From Xestospongia muta (taxonomy: Eukaryota > Porifera > Demospongiae > Haplosclerida > Petrosiidae), in NCBI GenBank assembly GCA_963693285.1, contig OY848925.1, positions 3,636,932-3,700,931 on the forward strand: a DNA stretch of 64,000 bases, given 5' to 3'. Each line of letters opens with the position of its first letter. The stretch's first letter is position 1. Below the pieces are notes generated by a model, which was not told the DNA's origin, did not search any database, and worked only from the letters and a program-made list of their open reading frames with translations. A program made the position numbers and the translations under genes. Positions 9,565 to 20,647 of the stretch are shown piece after piece.

Positions 9565-11270
9565 GTTTTCTCGTTAATTAAAGGGTACCTAACATGAAAA
9601 ATTATTTTTGCTGAGAAAACACACTAATATGTAGCTATTTGCAAGTTTTTATCACACCAAAAATCTTAGTGTTGTTACTGCTATGGTGAAAAAGATATAG
9701 AGCTTCAAAGTTGAATCATTTGCAAGGCTTGCAATTTACTTCTTGTAACGGGCGTGGCTTACACGATGACGTGTTTTAGTCATAGAATGAACTCGTGTAT
9801 TCATGCTTGATATTGCCAACATGGGGAAAAGATGTACTGTGACTGGATGCAGTAATTAAAACAAGTATGGTGTATTCTTCTTCAAATTCCCTAAAAGAAA
9901 GTAAATAAGGGAACAGTGGATTAAGCAAGTTAAGAGGACTAGAGCAGGCTGGACAAGTCCATGTGACTACTCAGTTATCTGCAGCTGTCATTTCACTGAG
10001 GATTGCTTTGAGACTTCAAGTTTACTATCTAAGGAGATGGGGTATACTTTCAGAAAATTTCTCAAGGAAACAGCTGTGCCAACTATCTTCAAAAGGCTAT
10101 TATCAACAGAAGACAATGAGCTGAGTCTGTGTAATAAAAGGAGAAGAAAGTCAGGTGCTTTTAAGAAAAGAGAGAACATGAGAGTAAGAGTACAAAGCTT
10201 GCATCGATATAATTGTGTACCTTCTCTATAATTGTTACGTTTGATAGTTAATGAACTAATGGTAACCCCTTTGCCATATGTCTCTGGTACTAACCTACCC
10301 TCTGAAGAAGATGCAACAACTGAAGAAATGGACAATGACATGGAGGTATGAAATTCTATTCAGTTGAAACTTTACAATTGTCATTTGCTTTAAAACAGAT
10401 GGAGGGGTATGACAATAGCACTGATCAGCAACCTCTTCTCAAATCAAATTCTATTGGAGTGCAAGTGAACCCTGTTCTTGTTTCCAAAAAGGATGTACGA
10501 ATTCAAGTTAATCTGAAACCAAGAGTCAAGTACCATTCCATAGGTATGTATGTGTTAAGTTAATTTGTGAGTTCAGTCATGTGAAACAAGTTGTACAAAC
10601 TGAACAAGATGAGAAACCTTGTCACAGTGATGTTGGTATTCAGTGCAATTTGAAATTGGCAAACCAATCAGAGCTTCAACTCCTCAATGTGATGACCTGA
10701 TACGTTCAATGAATGATGACAATGATTTACTGGAAGATTCAGAACAAACAGAAGAAACCTCAATCTTTAGTATGCTACAAGATATCATGTGCACAGATCA
10801 GAGGTACGTAATTGTATGATTATATTAATGTCAAATTATAAATTACTATGTACATTACAGTTTATCTCAGGAAACCAATCAACCTCACAAAGAGAGGAAA
10901 TATATAGTATTCAATTCAAGTCTTCATTGATGCAGCTATTTCAAACTTGTCCATGTTGTGGAAGCAAAGCTAAGTCCTCTATACATGAAATTGGGACTTT
11001 TGTAAGAATCAAACAAGTTTGCCTTGACTGCAATGCAACTCAAGTGTGGAATAGCCAACCCTTCGTAGCCAATGTTCCTGCTCATAATATCTTACTTTCA
11101 CCTTCTATCTTGTTTACCGGTGCACTGCCAACACAAGCTCTACGTGTTTTTAGACATTTAAATTGTGCAACTATATCACCTAAACATTCTACTATCATCA
11201 GAGTCACTACTTACAGCCTTTACAGCCTTCCATATCATGTGTGTATGAAAAAACAGTTGGAACCTTTATT
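9565..11270 (+). pseudogene. THAP-domain transposase remnant (Kolobok/P-like)
   Basis: The ATG at 9821 starts GKRCTVTGCSN, the first Cys pair of a C2CH THAP zinc finger. The domain continues in the same frame through VFFFKFPK, REQWIKQV and ICSCHFTEDCFE, the last Cys/His pair, with two TAA stops inside it. THAP domains bind transposon ends or promoters. Further exon-like blocks follow: 10400-10541, which is repetitive (SIGVQVNPVL and RIQVNLKPR) and ends at a GTATGT donor, and 10862-11270. The last block carries a C-x2-C finger (TCPCCGSKAK and CLDCNATQVWNSQP) and NILLSPSILFTGALPTQALR, a segment I associate with THAP-type DDE transposases. The catalytic region is missing because the sequence switches to a Ty3 integrase near 11270. 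The superfamily assignment is an inference. Confidence 0.65.
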
Positions 11271-11800
11271 GCAATTACACTCATCTGGGCCATGATAAGA
11301 CATATGAACGATTGCTGAAATTTTTAATGGATATTGCTATGGAGACACATAACTGATTATGTTAGAACTTGTGCTGTATGCTGTATGTCAAACAACCAAT
11401 GATGCAAAAGTCGTAAAGTAAGCTGTACCACTACATTCAATTCCTGTTAAACCAAAAATATGGAGACAAGTATAATTACTGACTATTATTGATGTTAAAG
11501 ATAATGTTTACTTTCGTGATAATGAACAAATTTAGTTAAATTCTAATTGCAGGTTGGAGTAGATTTTATTGGACCTCTTCTGAAGTCAAAAATCAAGAAA
11601 TCGTTAGATCATCACTTTAGTAGATTATTTTTAAGTGGCCAGGGGCAGCTGCTTTCCCTGATATAAAAGCTGAAGGAGTGGCTCTTTTTTATACTGACTT
11701 GATATGCACGTATAACTTACTGTCTTAGCTGACAACACTGGCCTTTAAAAATACAGAGAGTCGAGTTCTACACACAGTTGCACAAAGAAACCAATAGCTG
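11271..11800 (+). pseudogene. Ty3/gypsy-type integrase fragment
   Basis: Starts with the zinc-finger region (GHLGHDKTYERLL, then ITDYVRTCAVC) and continues with LHSIPVKPKIWRQ. After what looks like a short intron (GT about 11471, AG about 11552) it reads VGVDFIGPL, the first catalytic-Asp motif of integrase, then degenerates through KAEGVALF. Frameshifts are frequent. The sequence abuts a truncated THAP transposase, so one element interrupted the other, or a deletion joined them. Confidence 0.6.
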
Positions 11801-12238
11801 CTATTATTTTTTTATAAGGAGAAAATAACAATAAATTTTCCAGCTGTTCAACTTAACATGGTGGGAGCAATTGTGGTCTCTTTGCATTGGCTTTTGCCAC
11901 ATCACTTTGTTATGGAGAAATCCATCTGAAATAACATGTATACAACATGCATTTCATAATTATCTAGTTTCTTCTATTGAAGCAAAAAATCTTACCAATT
12001 TCCTTCCCATATAGTAAAACAAAAAAGCTCAGATGAATTGTCAAATAACTTACAACATCTATTGTGTTTGCCGGCTATCAGAGAATGGTAGGATGATACG
12101 TTGCATTGCATATAAAGTGAAGCTTTAGCAAATGTCTCTTCCTCAACAAAGTCAACATTGTTTTATCTGAAAAACAGTTGTAAATGTTATTATAATTATG
12201 TATAAAATTATTGTTATTAATATCTTTTTAAGGCTAAC

Positions 12239-12447
12239 CTTATGTACTTCACAACTGGTATGTTTGTAACAATAATTTTAGCAAATGGACCCTCCATTGT
12301 GTGTGAATGTTAGACATGAATGATTCACTTTTAACTTTTTCAGCAATGGCTTCAAATCTCTCATGACTATTCTCAGGTCTTAGCACAATAATGTAGCTAC
12401 CTGTTGTCTCAAGAGCAACACGTATAATTCGATGAGCTGTTCCCCAG
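12239..12447 (-). CDS. Possible single exon, unknown protein
   Basis: On the minus strand a pyrimidine-rich acceptor (TTTCTCTTTGCAG) is followed by an open frame beginning WGTAHRIIRVALETTGSYII and containing LRPENSHERFEAIAEKVK. It ends in a TGA at 12249-12251, just before a GTTAGC donor-like sequence. The residue pattern is strongly protein-like. I do not recognise the family and saw no neighbouring exons, so it may be a stranded exon of a decayed gene. Confidence 0.4.
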
Positions 12448-12450
12448 CTG

Positions 12451-13370
12451 CAAAGAGAAATCTTTAAACCAGAGTTAGGTAAGCTCTTGTGCTAAGTTGC
12501 ATACTTAACAGCTGCAGCATATTAATCTGTGCTATCTGACCAGATATGTTCCTTAATATAAGAAATGATCATTTAGCCATGCTAGTCTTATCTTTGTCAC
12601 CAGTTTCAATATAATTTTATACTAATGGCTTATTCATAACTTTTAATAATATAATTATATATATTACTAAGTAATGTAGATATAATCATATTAGTAACAT
12701 GATTTTATATCTGATAGAATTCTTCTTTAGCGTAGCAAAGTTCAACAGTTTAGATTTCAATGACAACAACTATCTCTACTAAAACAAACAATACAAAATC
12801 AATGGTTTTATACACTAAGTAACTCGAGAACATTCTAGAACACATGACATTGGGTATGATGAAACAAACCCAATTTTGACACATACATGATCAAATGCAG
12901 GTTATTAATAAGGTCAGTAAATTAACTTAACAGAATACATACAAGTTAAGTAACACTTGCTGATGACAGTCAAGAGTGTATCCCCAACAATATCTACATT
13001 ATTTAGAATCATTATAGTTCTTCCAGAATTGTGTCAGAAGCATTGCATTATTTAGTACTAAATGATATAATGCTTCTGCCACATTACAGGAAGTATAATA
13101 ATTGTTAAAACTTTTTAGAGCAATACTTATGGGAATGGAGCTGATGTGTTATTAGTTTAGTGAATGTATGGCTCAAGACTTAGGTGTTACTTAGATTCAC
13201 TGAGAAACCGAAACATGCTTAGTACAGTGTTATGATTTCATGTGTTTCTGTAAAAGAAGCCTCCTTATGATTAAATATTACAAGGAATGACAATCTCTGC
13301 AGAATCAAGCCCCTCCCCCAACATAGTCTAAAGGTGCCCATATTTACAATAAGTCAAGAATTTGTCTCAC
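12451..13370. other. Non-coding stretch
   Basis: AT-rich DNA with no supported gene. A small inverted pair, GAAGCATTGCATTAT and ATAATGCTTC, lies near 13040-13080. Confidence 0.5.
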
Positions 13371-13768
13371 AAGCCAGACCCTACGGAAGCCTCAGACGGA
13401 TATTCCTATTCCTATTTCCAATTTATTCCGCGCACCTTAAATTCCAATTAAACGAACCTTATATTCCAATTAAAGATGCAGTTGATGGGTTCCAATTCCA
13501 ATATACAACCAAAATCAAGAACCCAACCTAACTGGAAACTTCTCGCTGACGCTCGATTCTAAGAGACAGTTCGTGATACTCGCGCTTCGCATTTTATTAA
13601 GTAACAAGAAAAGACTATAAACGGCGCGCGTGCCAAAAATGGAAATAGGAATAAGAAATTGAACTCATCAACTGGACCTTAATTGGAATTTTTTAATACG
13701 CGAATGTCCGTGGAAGATATAGGAAATAGGAATTGGAATGTCCATCTGAGGCTTCAGTAAGACCCAGC
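13371..13768. mobile_element. ~400-bp hairpin MITE
   Basis: The left arm begins GCCAGACCCTACGGAAGCCT (13371) and the right arm ends in its imperfect complement, GAAGCCTCAGATGG-like on the reverse strand (to 13768). Both arms share ATTCC/AATTCC-rich sequence over more than 100 bp and meet in a GC-richer centre (13545-13640). It has no coding potential. I could not fix a clean target duplication. Confidence 0.65.
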
Positions 13769-13810
13769 CTCTAACAGAACTGTAGTCATAGCACATTTGT
13801 ACCACCCATA

Positions 13811-13893
13811 AATTTGTCCCTTGGACATATTACACTAGTGCAGAATGTTCCCGGGGACATTTGCACTAGTGTAATATGTCCTGGGAGACAAGT
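13811..13893. repeat. Near-perfect ~80-bp palindrome
   Basis: GGACATATTACACTAGTGCA (13822-13841) is mirrored by TGCACTAGTGTAATATGTCC. The outer TTGTCCC and GGGAGACAA extend the pairing, and the centre is CCCGGG. It would form a long hairpin or cruciform. It is either a tiny hairpin element or a regulatory palindrome, and the sequence does not decide. Confidence 0.8.
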
Positions 13894-14341
13894 TATAGGG
13901 AAACAAATCTACTATGACACCAGGATTGCAAATGCCCACATACTTCCTTGTCCTAGGATTCACAATATAATGTATGTATTCATTACACTGTAATAATAGG
14001 AAAATGACTAAAATTAAGAGTGTGACCAATTCAATTTTGTATAATGAAATAATAAGCTATTACAGTGATCATTAATTAGCTAAATGAACACAACGAAGCT
14101 TAATCCTCACTACTAATTAACCTGAATTACTGGACAGTATGACCTTGTATAACTAGACCTTAGTGCCATTTTCTCTAGATTTACCATGAAAGATTTACTT
14201 TATTGAGATTGGCCTAACCCCATGTATTTTTATTCAATATTTAAAATGTTTTTATTACTTGACTATTAATGTTGTCATTAAAAACAAGAGTTCCAAAAAA
14301 GTATTTTAACAGATTTTTCAGTACAAAGGAACAATTTAAGC

Positions 14342-14475
14342 TGTAACATAGTGACGTTCAACTTAACAATAGATTTAATAACTAGGTCTTATATAAAGTG
14401 TATGTATGTCGGTTTCAGTTCAGTTATTGAGTTATTGACAATGCGATATGACACTGAGTTTTGGGGTATACTTCA
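14342..14475 (+). repeat. 5' LTR of element C
   Basis: 134 bp, TGTAAC...CTTCA, with a TATATAAAG box near 14390 that could serve as promoter. The primer-binding site starts at 14476. Confidence 0.85.
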
Positions 14476-14488
14476 TTGGCGACGAGGG
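14476..14488 (+). promoter_or_regulatory. Primer-binding site of element C
   Basis: TTGGCGACGAGGG lies directly after the 5' LTR, with the same TGGCGAC core as the other elements here. Confidence 0.75.
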
Positions 14489-14493
14489 AAACC

Positions 14494-15147
14494 ATGTCAT
14501 ATTCGATACAATTCAAAGAATTCAAAAACAAAGTGGAATCGAGGAAGCAGTATGCAGAGAAACTCAGACACATCTTGACGCTAACAACATCACGGATGTT
14601 GAGAAGAAGAAAGCTCTCCTACTCTCTTGCATTGGTCTGACTACATACTCACTTCTGACGGGCTTAGTTGCTCCAAACAAGCTCAAAGACAAGCTCACAG
14701 ACAAATCGTACAACGAAATATATAATGAAACTTCTTTCAGATTACTTTGATTTGTAACAGAGTGAAATGTGCAAAGGTTCAAGTTCCACACAAGAACGAA
14801 GAGACTGGGAGAATCGGTAACCGGTTTTGTGGCAGAACTCAGACCCCTAGCAAAGTACAGTAACTATGCATCCTTGAAGGACCTTCTCCGAGATCGAATA
14901 GTATACTGTATAAATGACAAATGCATACATACAAAGACGTCTTTGTCGGAAACAGCTGCGAAGCTTACCTTGTATAAAAGGTTAGAGATAGCTACCAGTA
15001 TAGGTCACACATTGAGGAAATACAGTCATAGAGTAGCGGCCATAGTGTCTCAACAAGGAGTCAGTTGCTACAAGTGTGGATCCAAAGATCACTTGGCAGA
15101 TAAATGCAAGTTCAAAGGCTTGAAATGTTTTCTTTGTGGCAAATAGG
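14494..15147 (+). pseudogene. Gag of element C, frameshifted
   Basis: The ATG at 14494 opens a gag N-terminus (MSYSIQFKEF). A frameshift near 14570 moves the capsid part (ITDVEKKKALLLSCIGLTTY) into another frame. A further break near 14750 precedes QRFKFHTRTKRLGESVTGFV. A CCHC knuckle, CYKCGSKDHLADKC, lies at about 15067-15110. The start of a second (CFLCGK) ends in a TAG. Confidence 0.8.
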
Positions 15148-16494
15148 CCATATCGAAAAAGGCGGGTAGACCATCCTCTCAGAAACCAAACACTGCCCCA
15201 CACGTTAAAGACAAACCAAAGTACAGCCTATGCAATACTTGACCTTGAATAGCACAGGAAAGGAAACCCCTAGGAGATTACCATAGCGCATCAACAACAA
15301 GATGGTTACAATGGAAGTACAGGAGCTTCAGTTTCCCAATTCCTGAACAAACTTCCAACAGCTTTGGCCAGACCAACCACTACAACAGACGAATGTTAAC
15401 CTCAAAACGTACTTGGGTGACCAAGTCAAAGCTAAAGGAAGTGTTGATGTCACAGTACAGCACAACAATCAGGCAACGAAACTACCCTTGCTGATTGTGG
15501 AGGGAGCAGGCACAATGTTACTTGAACGTAATTAGGATGGAGCAAATAAGATTAGACTGGTGCAATATTAGTGACATCAAAGAAGATCGACTACAAGAGA
15601 TATTGGCAAAGCACGAGGAGGTATTCAAACCAGAACTAGGGAAACTGCATGGATTTCAAGTCAAGTTGCATGTACAAGAAGTAGTTACACCAAAATTCCA
15701 CAAAGCCAGATCAGTACCGTACTCGATGATAGTAAGAGTAGAAGAGGAACTCGACCAACTTGTGAACGTGGATATTTTTCAACCAGTGCAATTCTCAGAC
15801 AGGGCAAATCCAGTGGTACCAGTGAAACCTGATAAGTCAATGCATTTATATGGAAATTATAAGGTGACTCTAAATCCCATATTGAAACTAGAACAGTACC
15901 CAATACCAAAAGTTTAACACCTCTTCACAATCCTGGGAGGAGGGAAGAAATTCTTGAAATTGGACATGAGCCAAGCATATCAACAGATAGAACTTGACAA
16001 AACATCAAGGAAATACACAGTAACTAACACCCATCGAGGACTTTTCAAGTATAAGAGTACAAGTTATCAAGACTACATATGATCTACTATATCCTGATTT
16101 AATTACAAGAGTAAACTCAGCTCAAGTCAAACAAAGAGTATTTTGATAAAGAGACTAAAAATATAGTTTTCAATGACAATGACTTTCGTAACTACTCCAG
16201 AACCTCAAATGTTCAATGGATACCTGGATGGATTAAAAGATGAATTGGAAATGTATTATATGAACTTATTTTACAATATAATAACCTTGCTTGGAGACAT
16301 GTCAAACAGTTGAAAATCAGGGTGGAGGAGGGGATTCCTGAGTTAGAGGCAAGCTCTCATACAACAATGAGGAGCATAGAACAGAGTTCTCAAACTAATT
16401 CGCCCACATCTTCAGGTACATCACGCTACCCAGTTTGAAGTCAGAGAGCACCAATTCGATTTGCTGATGAGGATTTGAACTAAGAGGGAGAGAG
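15148..16494 (+). pseudogene. Pol remnant of element C
   Basis: The protease region (about 15300-15340) reads MEV directly into the TGAS-type segment after a 4-base loss, so the catalytic Asp is gone. The RT N-terminal half is in frame at 15495-15917 (FHKARSVPYSM, VKPDKSMHLYGNYKV). It continues with YQQIELDKTSRKYTVT before the sequence jumps near 16060. From about 16130 a degenerate integrase C-terminus is visible (VQWIPGWIKR, IGNVLYELILQYNNLAWRHV). RT palm motifs, RNase H and the DDE core are all missing. Confidence 0.8.
16482..16494 (+). promoter_or_regulatory. Polypurine tract of element C
   Basis: AAGAGGGAGAGAG lies immediately before the 3' LTR. Confidence 0.8.
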
Positions 16495-16636
16495 TGTAAC
16501 ATAGTGACGTTGAACTTAATAATGGACTTAATAACTAGGTCTTATATAAAGTGTATGTGTGTTGGTTTTAGTTTGGTTATTAAGTTATCAAGTTATTGAA
16601 AATTAGACACGACACTGAGTTTTGGGGTATACTACA
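16495..16636 (+). repeat. 3' LTR of element C
   Basis: 142 bp. It matches 14342-14475 with scattered substitutions and a small insertion near GTTATCAAGTTATTG. The divergence between the LTRs means this insertion is not recent. Confidence 0.85.
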
Positions 16637-17327
16637 CACAAGCGACTTTATATTGGCTTATATCAACATTTATAAATTATAATGTGTTATAAATTAAAGC
16701 TCTGGTAGAATCAGCTTTAGGTCCTGGTGAATATTGAGACTGTGGGTTACCATGAAAGAAGTGTTAAATGAAGTGTACAGGACCAAACCGGCTACATTTA
16801 TTTGAGAGTGAGTCAGTTATTGGTCATTTCTCATATGTTATATAGAGAACAATTGGAACAGAAGAGACTACTGGTAAGTAGTACATGAAAAAATACCATT
16901 CACAACAAGCTACTAAATTCTTGTTCAGCAGAATTATTGATTTAGAACAACAAGAAATCATTAAGAAGGTTGAAGAATGATTGGATCAACTCCCTGTGTC
17001 TTCCATTTAATTCCAAAGAAAGTGGTGCTGTTAGACTCATCAATAGAGGAGTCAGAAAAACTGATAGAAGAGCTATCATCCTCGTTGTGTTTCTGGAGGT
17101 GTGATACATTACACTGGATTCCTGAGTGACAGTATGCTGATGCTGCCTGTAAGTTTTCAATAAGAGTCTTTTAAAACAATGTCCACAAAGCATGAAATTT
17201 GTAGTCTTAGACTGTCTTAATCTCTGAGACATTTTAGAACAAAGTAACTAAGACAGTGAAGATACCTCTCTTCCACTGTTGCAGTATGTAGTTTTATCTC
17301 GCTCTCTCTGGCTCTAGAAGTTAGAAG
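16637..17327. other. Unassigned stretch
   Basis: No supported gene. A minus-strand open frame (16942-17232) and short plus-strand pieces (for example DLEQQEIIKKVEE near 16940) look partly protein-like but match nothing I recognise. Confidence 0.4.
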
Positions 17328-19352
17328 ATGGGCTATTCTTTCCTTCAGCATCAACCCAGTCCTAGCTGTTTCAATCAACTCAATGATAATGACTATGATG
17401 AGTATCCTGAGAGCCTGTCATCAAGCTCATCTAACTGTCACAGTACTGAATATGATGACTCAAGTCCTGTTGTAATTCCTCCTACACCTTCAAGAATAGC
17501 AGTGAAAAGTCGCCTACTCTCTCGTTTCGAAGATGCCATCGGTCCATCTCGGTTACCTTCTTGGATAAATGCTAGCGCTTCTTTTAAAATAAAAGATAAC
17601 AGTGTTAAAGCTAGTGCCAAAGTTATGACTAGTCAAAACCAAATTGACAATACCATACAGGGTAAAGCTTCAACTGAAATAATACCCTACTATGCTAAAG
17701 CTAAGTCAGCATCAAGAATTTCTTCAAAATGTAATCAAAAACCTCAAGGTAGTACTAAAGTTAAGGAATCTCCTGTTGTCCATAACTTCATTGATAATGA
17801 ACAGACAGGTACATGGTAAAATTGTACACTTTTTATGTTATATTTTTGTAGCAATGGACAAAATTTTGCAAGAGATTAAAAATTCAGAAGAAAGGTTACA
17901 GACACATATTGAGGACTTGGAAGGTAGATTTAGACTATGTCATGGTTCTACTACAAGAAGAAAGATTTCACCTCCTCCTGAAGTAAGAATAAGTTATTTT
18001 GATGTGCTGAGGCAAAGTGAGAAATTTAACAGCTTTTATAATACAACCTCATAGCTATTTACACAATTTGTGATCTATGGTAATCTCCATTTCTCCTTAG
18101 GCTTTTTAGGTGACTTAGGTATCATGATATGTTTATTCAGAAAGAATACTGCATACTAGCCTTATACTTTAGGATGTGAAATGTTTTTGGTATGGGGCTA
18201 AACTGGAAAATAAATATATTACAGTACATTATTATGTGTACAGTCAATTCAGTGTGTATTTCTTAACAAACAGTACACTGTTATTTGTGTCTGGAATCTC
18301 AAGACATTTCCCTACGTCCCATTATAAACTAATAGTAGGGTTGAAAGGTCGAAAGGTCTGCTCACTAGTCTAAACTATGATTAATTTTTACAATGATAGG
18401 CAAATATAGAAAGCTTATTGTGACAATATTGTATGTATAACACTGTTAGTACATATGACCCACCCACATACCATGTTATAGTAACTTTTATTATCAAGGA
18501 TTGTGTACGCAAAATATATTTAGCTTTATACAAAGAAAATTACAACCTTGAATGGAACTTTAGGTATGAATAACATTACCTCTACTTGTGATACTATCTC
18601 CTGTATACTTGCTGTAGTAAGAAAATAGGTGACAAAGAAAATCAAATGATATTAAAGAAATTAGTAGCAGAAGTGAAATCTCATTTTCCTGATGGGCCAC
18701 TTTAGTTATTAATGGTTAGTAATATTATCAACCTGAAAAACATATTAGCATATCTGTTGAAATTATGAATGCTATGTATAATATAATGTGCACATTATTA
18801 AGTATTTTATTAAATATGGTTGTACCATATTACTTACCATTACAATCCTTTTATAGATGCTACTAAAACTTAATTTTTCAAGTTGTCACACTAAGGCAAA
18901 GCTCATAAATTCAGGAAAGTATTCAAATAAGTGTGAAAAACAGAGAAGAAGAAACAGGATAACTAGAGTAAGTAGTTCATACCATTTAATTAATACTATT
19001 GTAATTCCCATTATAAGAAATAACATTAATAATGATAGTTTTTCCAACACTGGAATAATGATAGTTTTTCCAACACTGTTTTTTCCAACACTGTTTTTTA
19101 ATAGAAGCTACAACGAAGACTTACTGAATATGATCAAACAGCTGGCCTATTTGACACTACTAAAGCAAAATGGAGAGTTTGTTCACCGGTGATATGATGA
19201 GCTCAGAAGAGAGTGATGTAAATGAAGATTACCAGTTTATTATCCCAACTCTTCCCTGGAGAGGAAAAAATCCAACAAAATTACTGTATGCTTTGGACAA
19301 AAAATCTCCAAAAAATTGTTCAGTAAGAAGTAAGCATTATGACTTAAAATGA
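17328..19352 (+). CDS. Multi-exon gene, unknown function, possibly transposon-borne
   Basis: Exon 1 (17328-17808) starts MGYSFLQHQPSP and is Ser/Asp-rich and low-complexity, ending at a CAG|GTACAT donor. Exon 2 (from 17852, acceptor TTTTTGTAG) continues in frame into a coiled-coil-like helix (MDKILQEIKNSEERLQ) and SPPPEVR, ending at a GTAAGA donor (17989) or at a stop (18052). Later blocks include a Lys/Arg-rich exon near 18857-18970 with a GTAAGT donor. The last block is 19090-19352, with MMSSEESDVNEDYQF and TLPWRGKNPTKLL. The SSEESD-then-LPWR pattern recurs, as I recall, in accessory proteins of animal DNA transposons. An apparent frameshift near 19180 separates KLQRRLTEYDQT from the SSEESD part. 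Function is unknown. Confidence 0.5.
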
Positions 19353-20640
19353 CATATCAAATTTACATATTTGGTTAGATATTAGACTTATTTATTTTAT
19401 CCATAGATATTCTAATATCTGTAATCTACCCATAGAAATGGGTGGGGCTGGGTAGACAATCCTTTGTAGTTGTTCATTCTTTTGAGCTACTTTTTAACAT
19501 TAAGTGATTACTGATGTGTAGTCTAAATGTGTTTATCATAGATAATATTAGTTCATAACTTCATCTATAACTTCATATCATAGTTATTAGTTCTATATCA
19601 TTTTAGACTGATGATCATTCTGTTGTTAAGAAGAATGTTACATATCAAGTACCTACTACTACACAGTAAGTACCAGTATATATAAGATGACTATTATGTT
19701 CAGAATACAAACATAACCTCTTTGTGATATATGTATATGCAACTTTACCATTTAGCCTGAGTAGAGTTAGGGCTACAGTGTGTGAAAAGTGAAAATTAAA
19801 GACTGTAAAAAGTTTCTTGCAATATTCATACACTGACAGGCCCATCTAGCATCCACAAAGAACACTTTTCTTTCATAATAACAGTAGCTGGTTGGGTGTG
19901 CTATATGTGAAATTAGCATACTAAACAAGTTATAAACTCAATGCTGTACAGGCTGTAAGTCATATATTTTGATGTTTTAAACTGATGGATCTGGAATATA
20001 AAGTTACTATAGTGAATATATAGATCATGAGCCTCCAATGTATGCTCCATTTGCCAAAGGCATAAAAAGAATTTTACTACAATTATAATATTTAGATTGT
20101 TATCAAAGTCACATGAATTTTAATTTTTGATGTCAGCAAATACAAAGATATTAATAATACAAACAAATAATCAATATAATTATACTTAATTACTATAATA
20201 TGTCATTAGAAGTGTCAAAATGTCAGCAGATAGAACATGAACCACTTTAATGTACAAAGAAAAATAATTATGCAAAATTTGAGGAATACCTGTAATAAAA
20301 CAAATGAAAAAACCTGGTAAAGTCTGTTAATATATTAATTAAATTGGCTACCATTAACATATGATATATCTACCATAAATACTATGGATCTTTTTAAGGA
20401 AGTATGGAAAAGCATGAATTATTCTCGTCTAATGATATTTTGTAGTGTCAGCCATATGTTAGTCAAAAATCTGCTTGTCATGACTCATGACACATATCTG
20501 TATGTGACAGCAACCAACAATAACATTAGTAATTGTTATTTTATATGTACTTTAATATTCAATTATTTTTATAATTACATAATATCTAATTCGGTTTAGC
20601 ATTGCTAAAAGAGTATAATTAATTATACCTCTTGGATTTA
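19353..20640. other. Non-coding stretch
   Basis: AT-rich with no supported gene. It probably holds the 3' flanks of the convergent genes on either side. Confidence 0.5.
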
Positions 20641-20647
20641 GCAGTCA

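Larger units (their letters stand above)
14342..16636 (+). mobile_element. Ty3/gypsy retrotransposon, short family C, internally deleted
   Basis: LTRs at 14342-14475 and 16495-16636 both start TGTAACATAGTGACGTT and share AGTTTTGGGGTATACT near the end. A primer-binding site (TTGGCGACGAGGG) follows the first LTR and a purine tract (AAGAGGGAGAGAG) precedes the second. Between them are gag, a damaged protease, the N-terminal half of RT and the C-terminal tail of integrase. RNase H and the integrase core are absent, so the 2.3-kb element arose by internal deletion near 16060. The flanks TAAGC (14337-14341) and CAAGC (16639-16643) may be an imperfect target duplication, if the right end is taken two bases further out. 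Confidence 0.88.
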
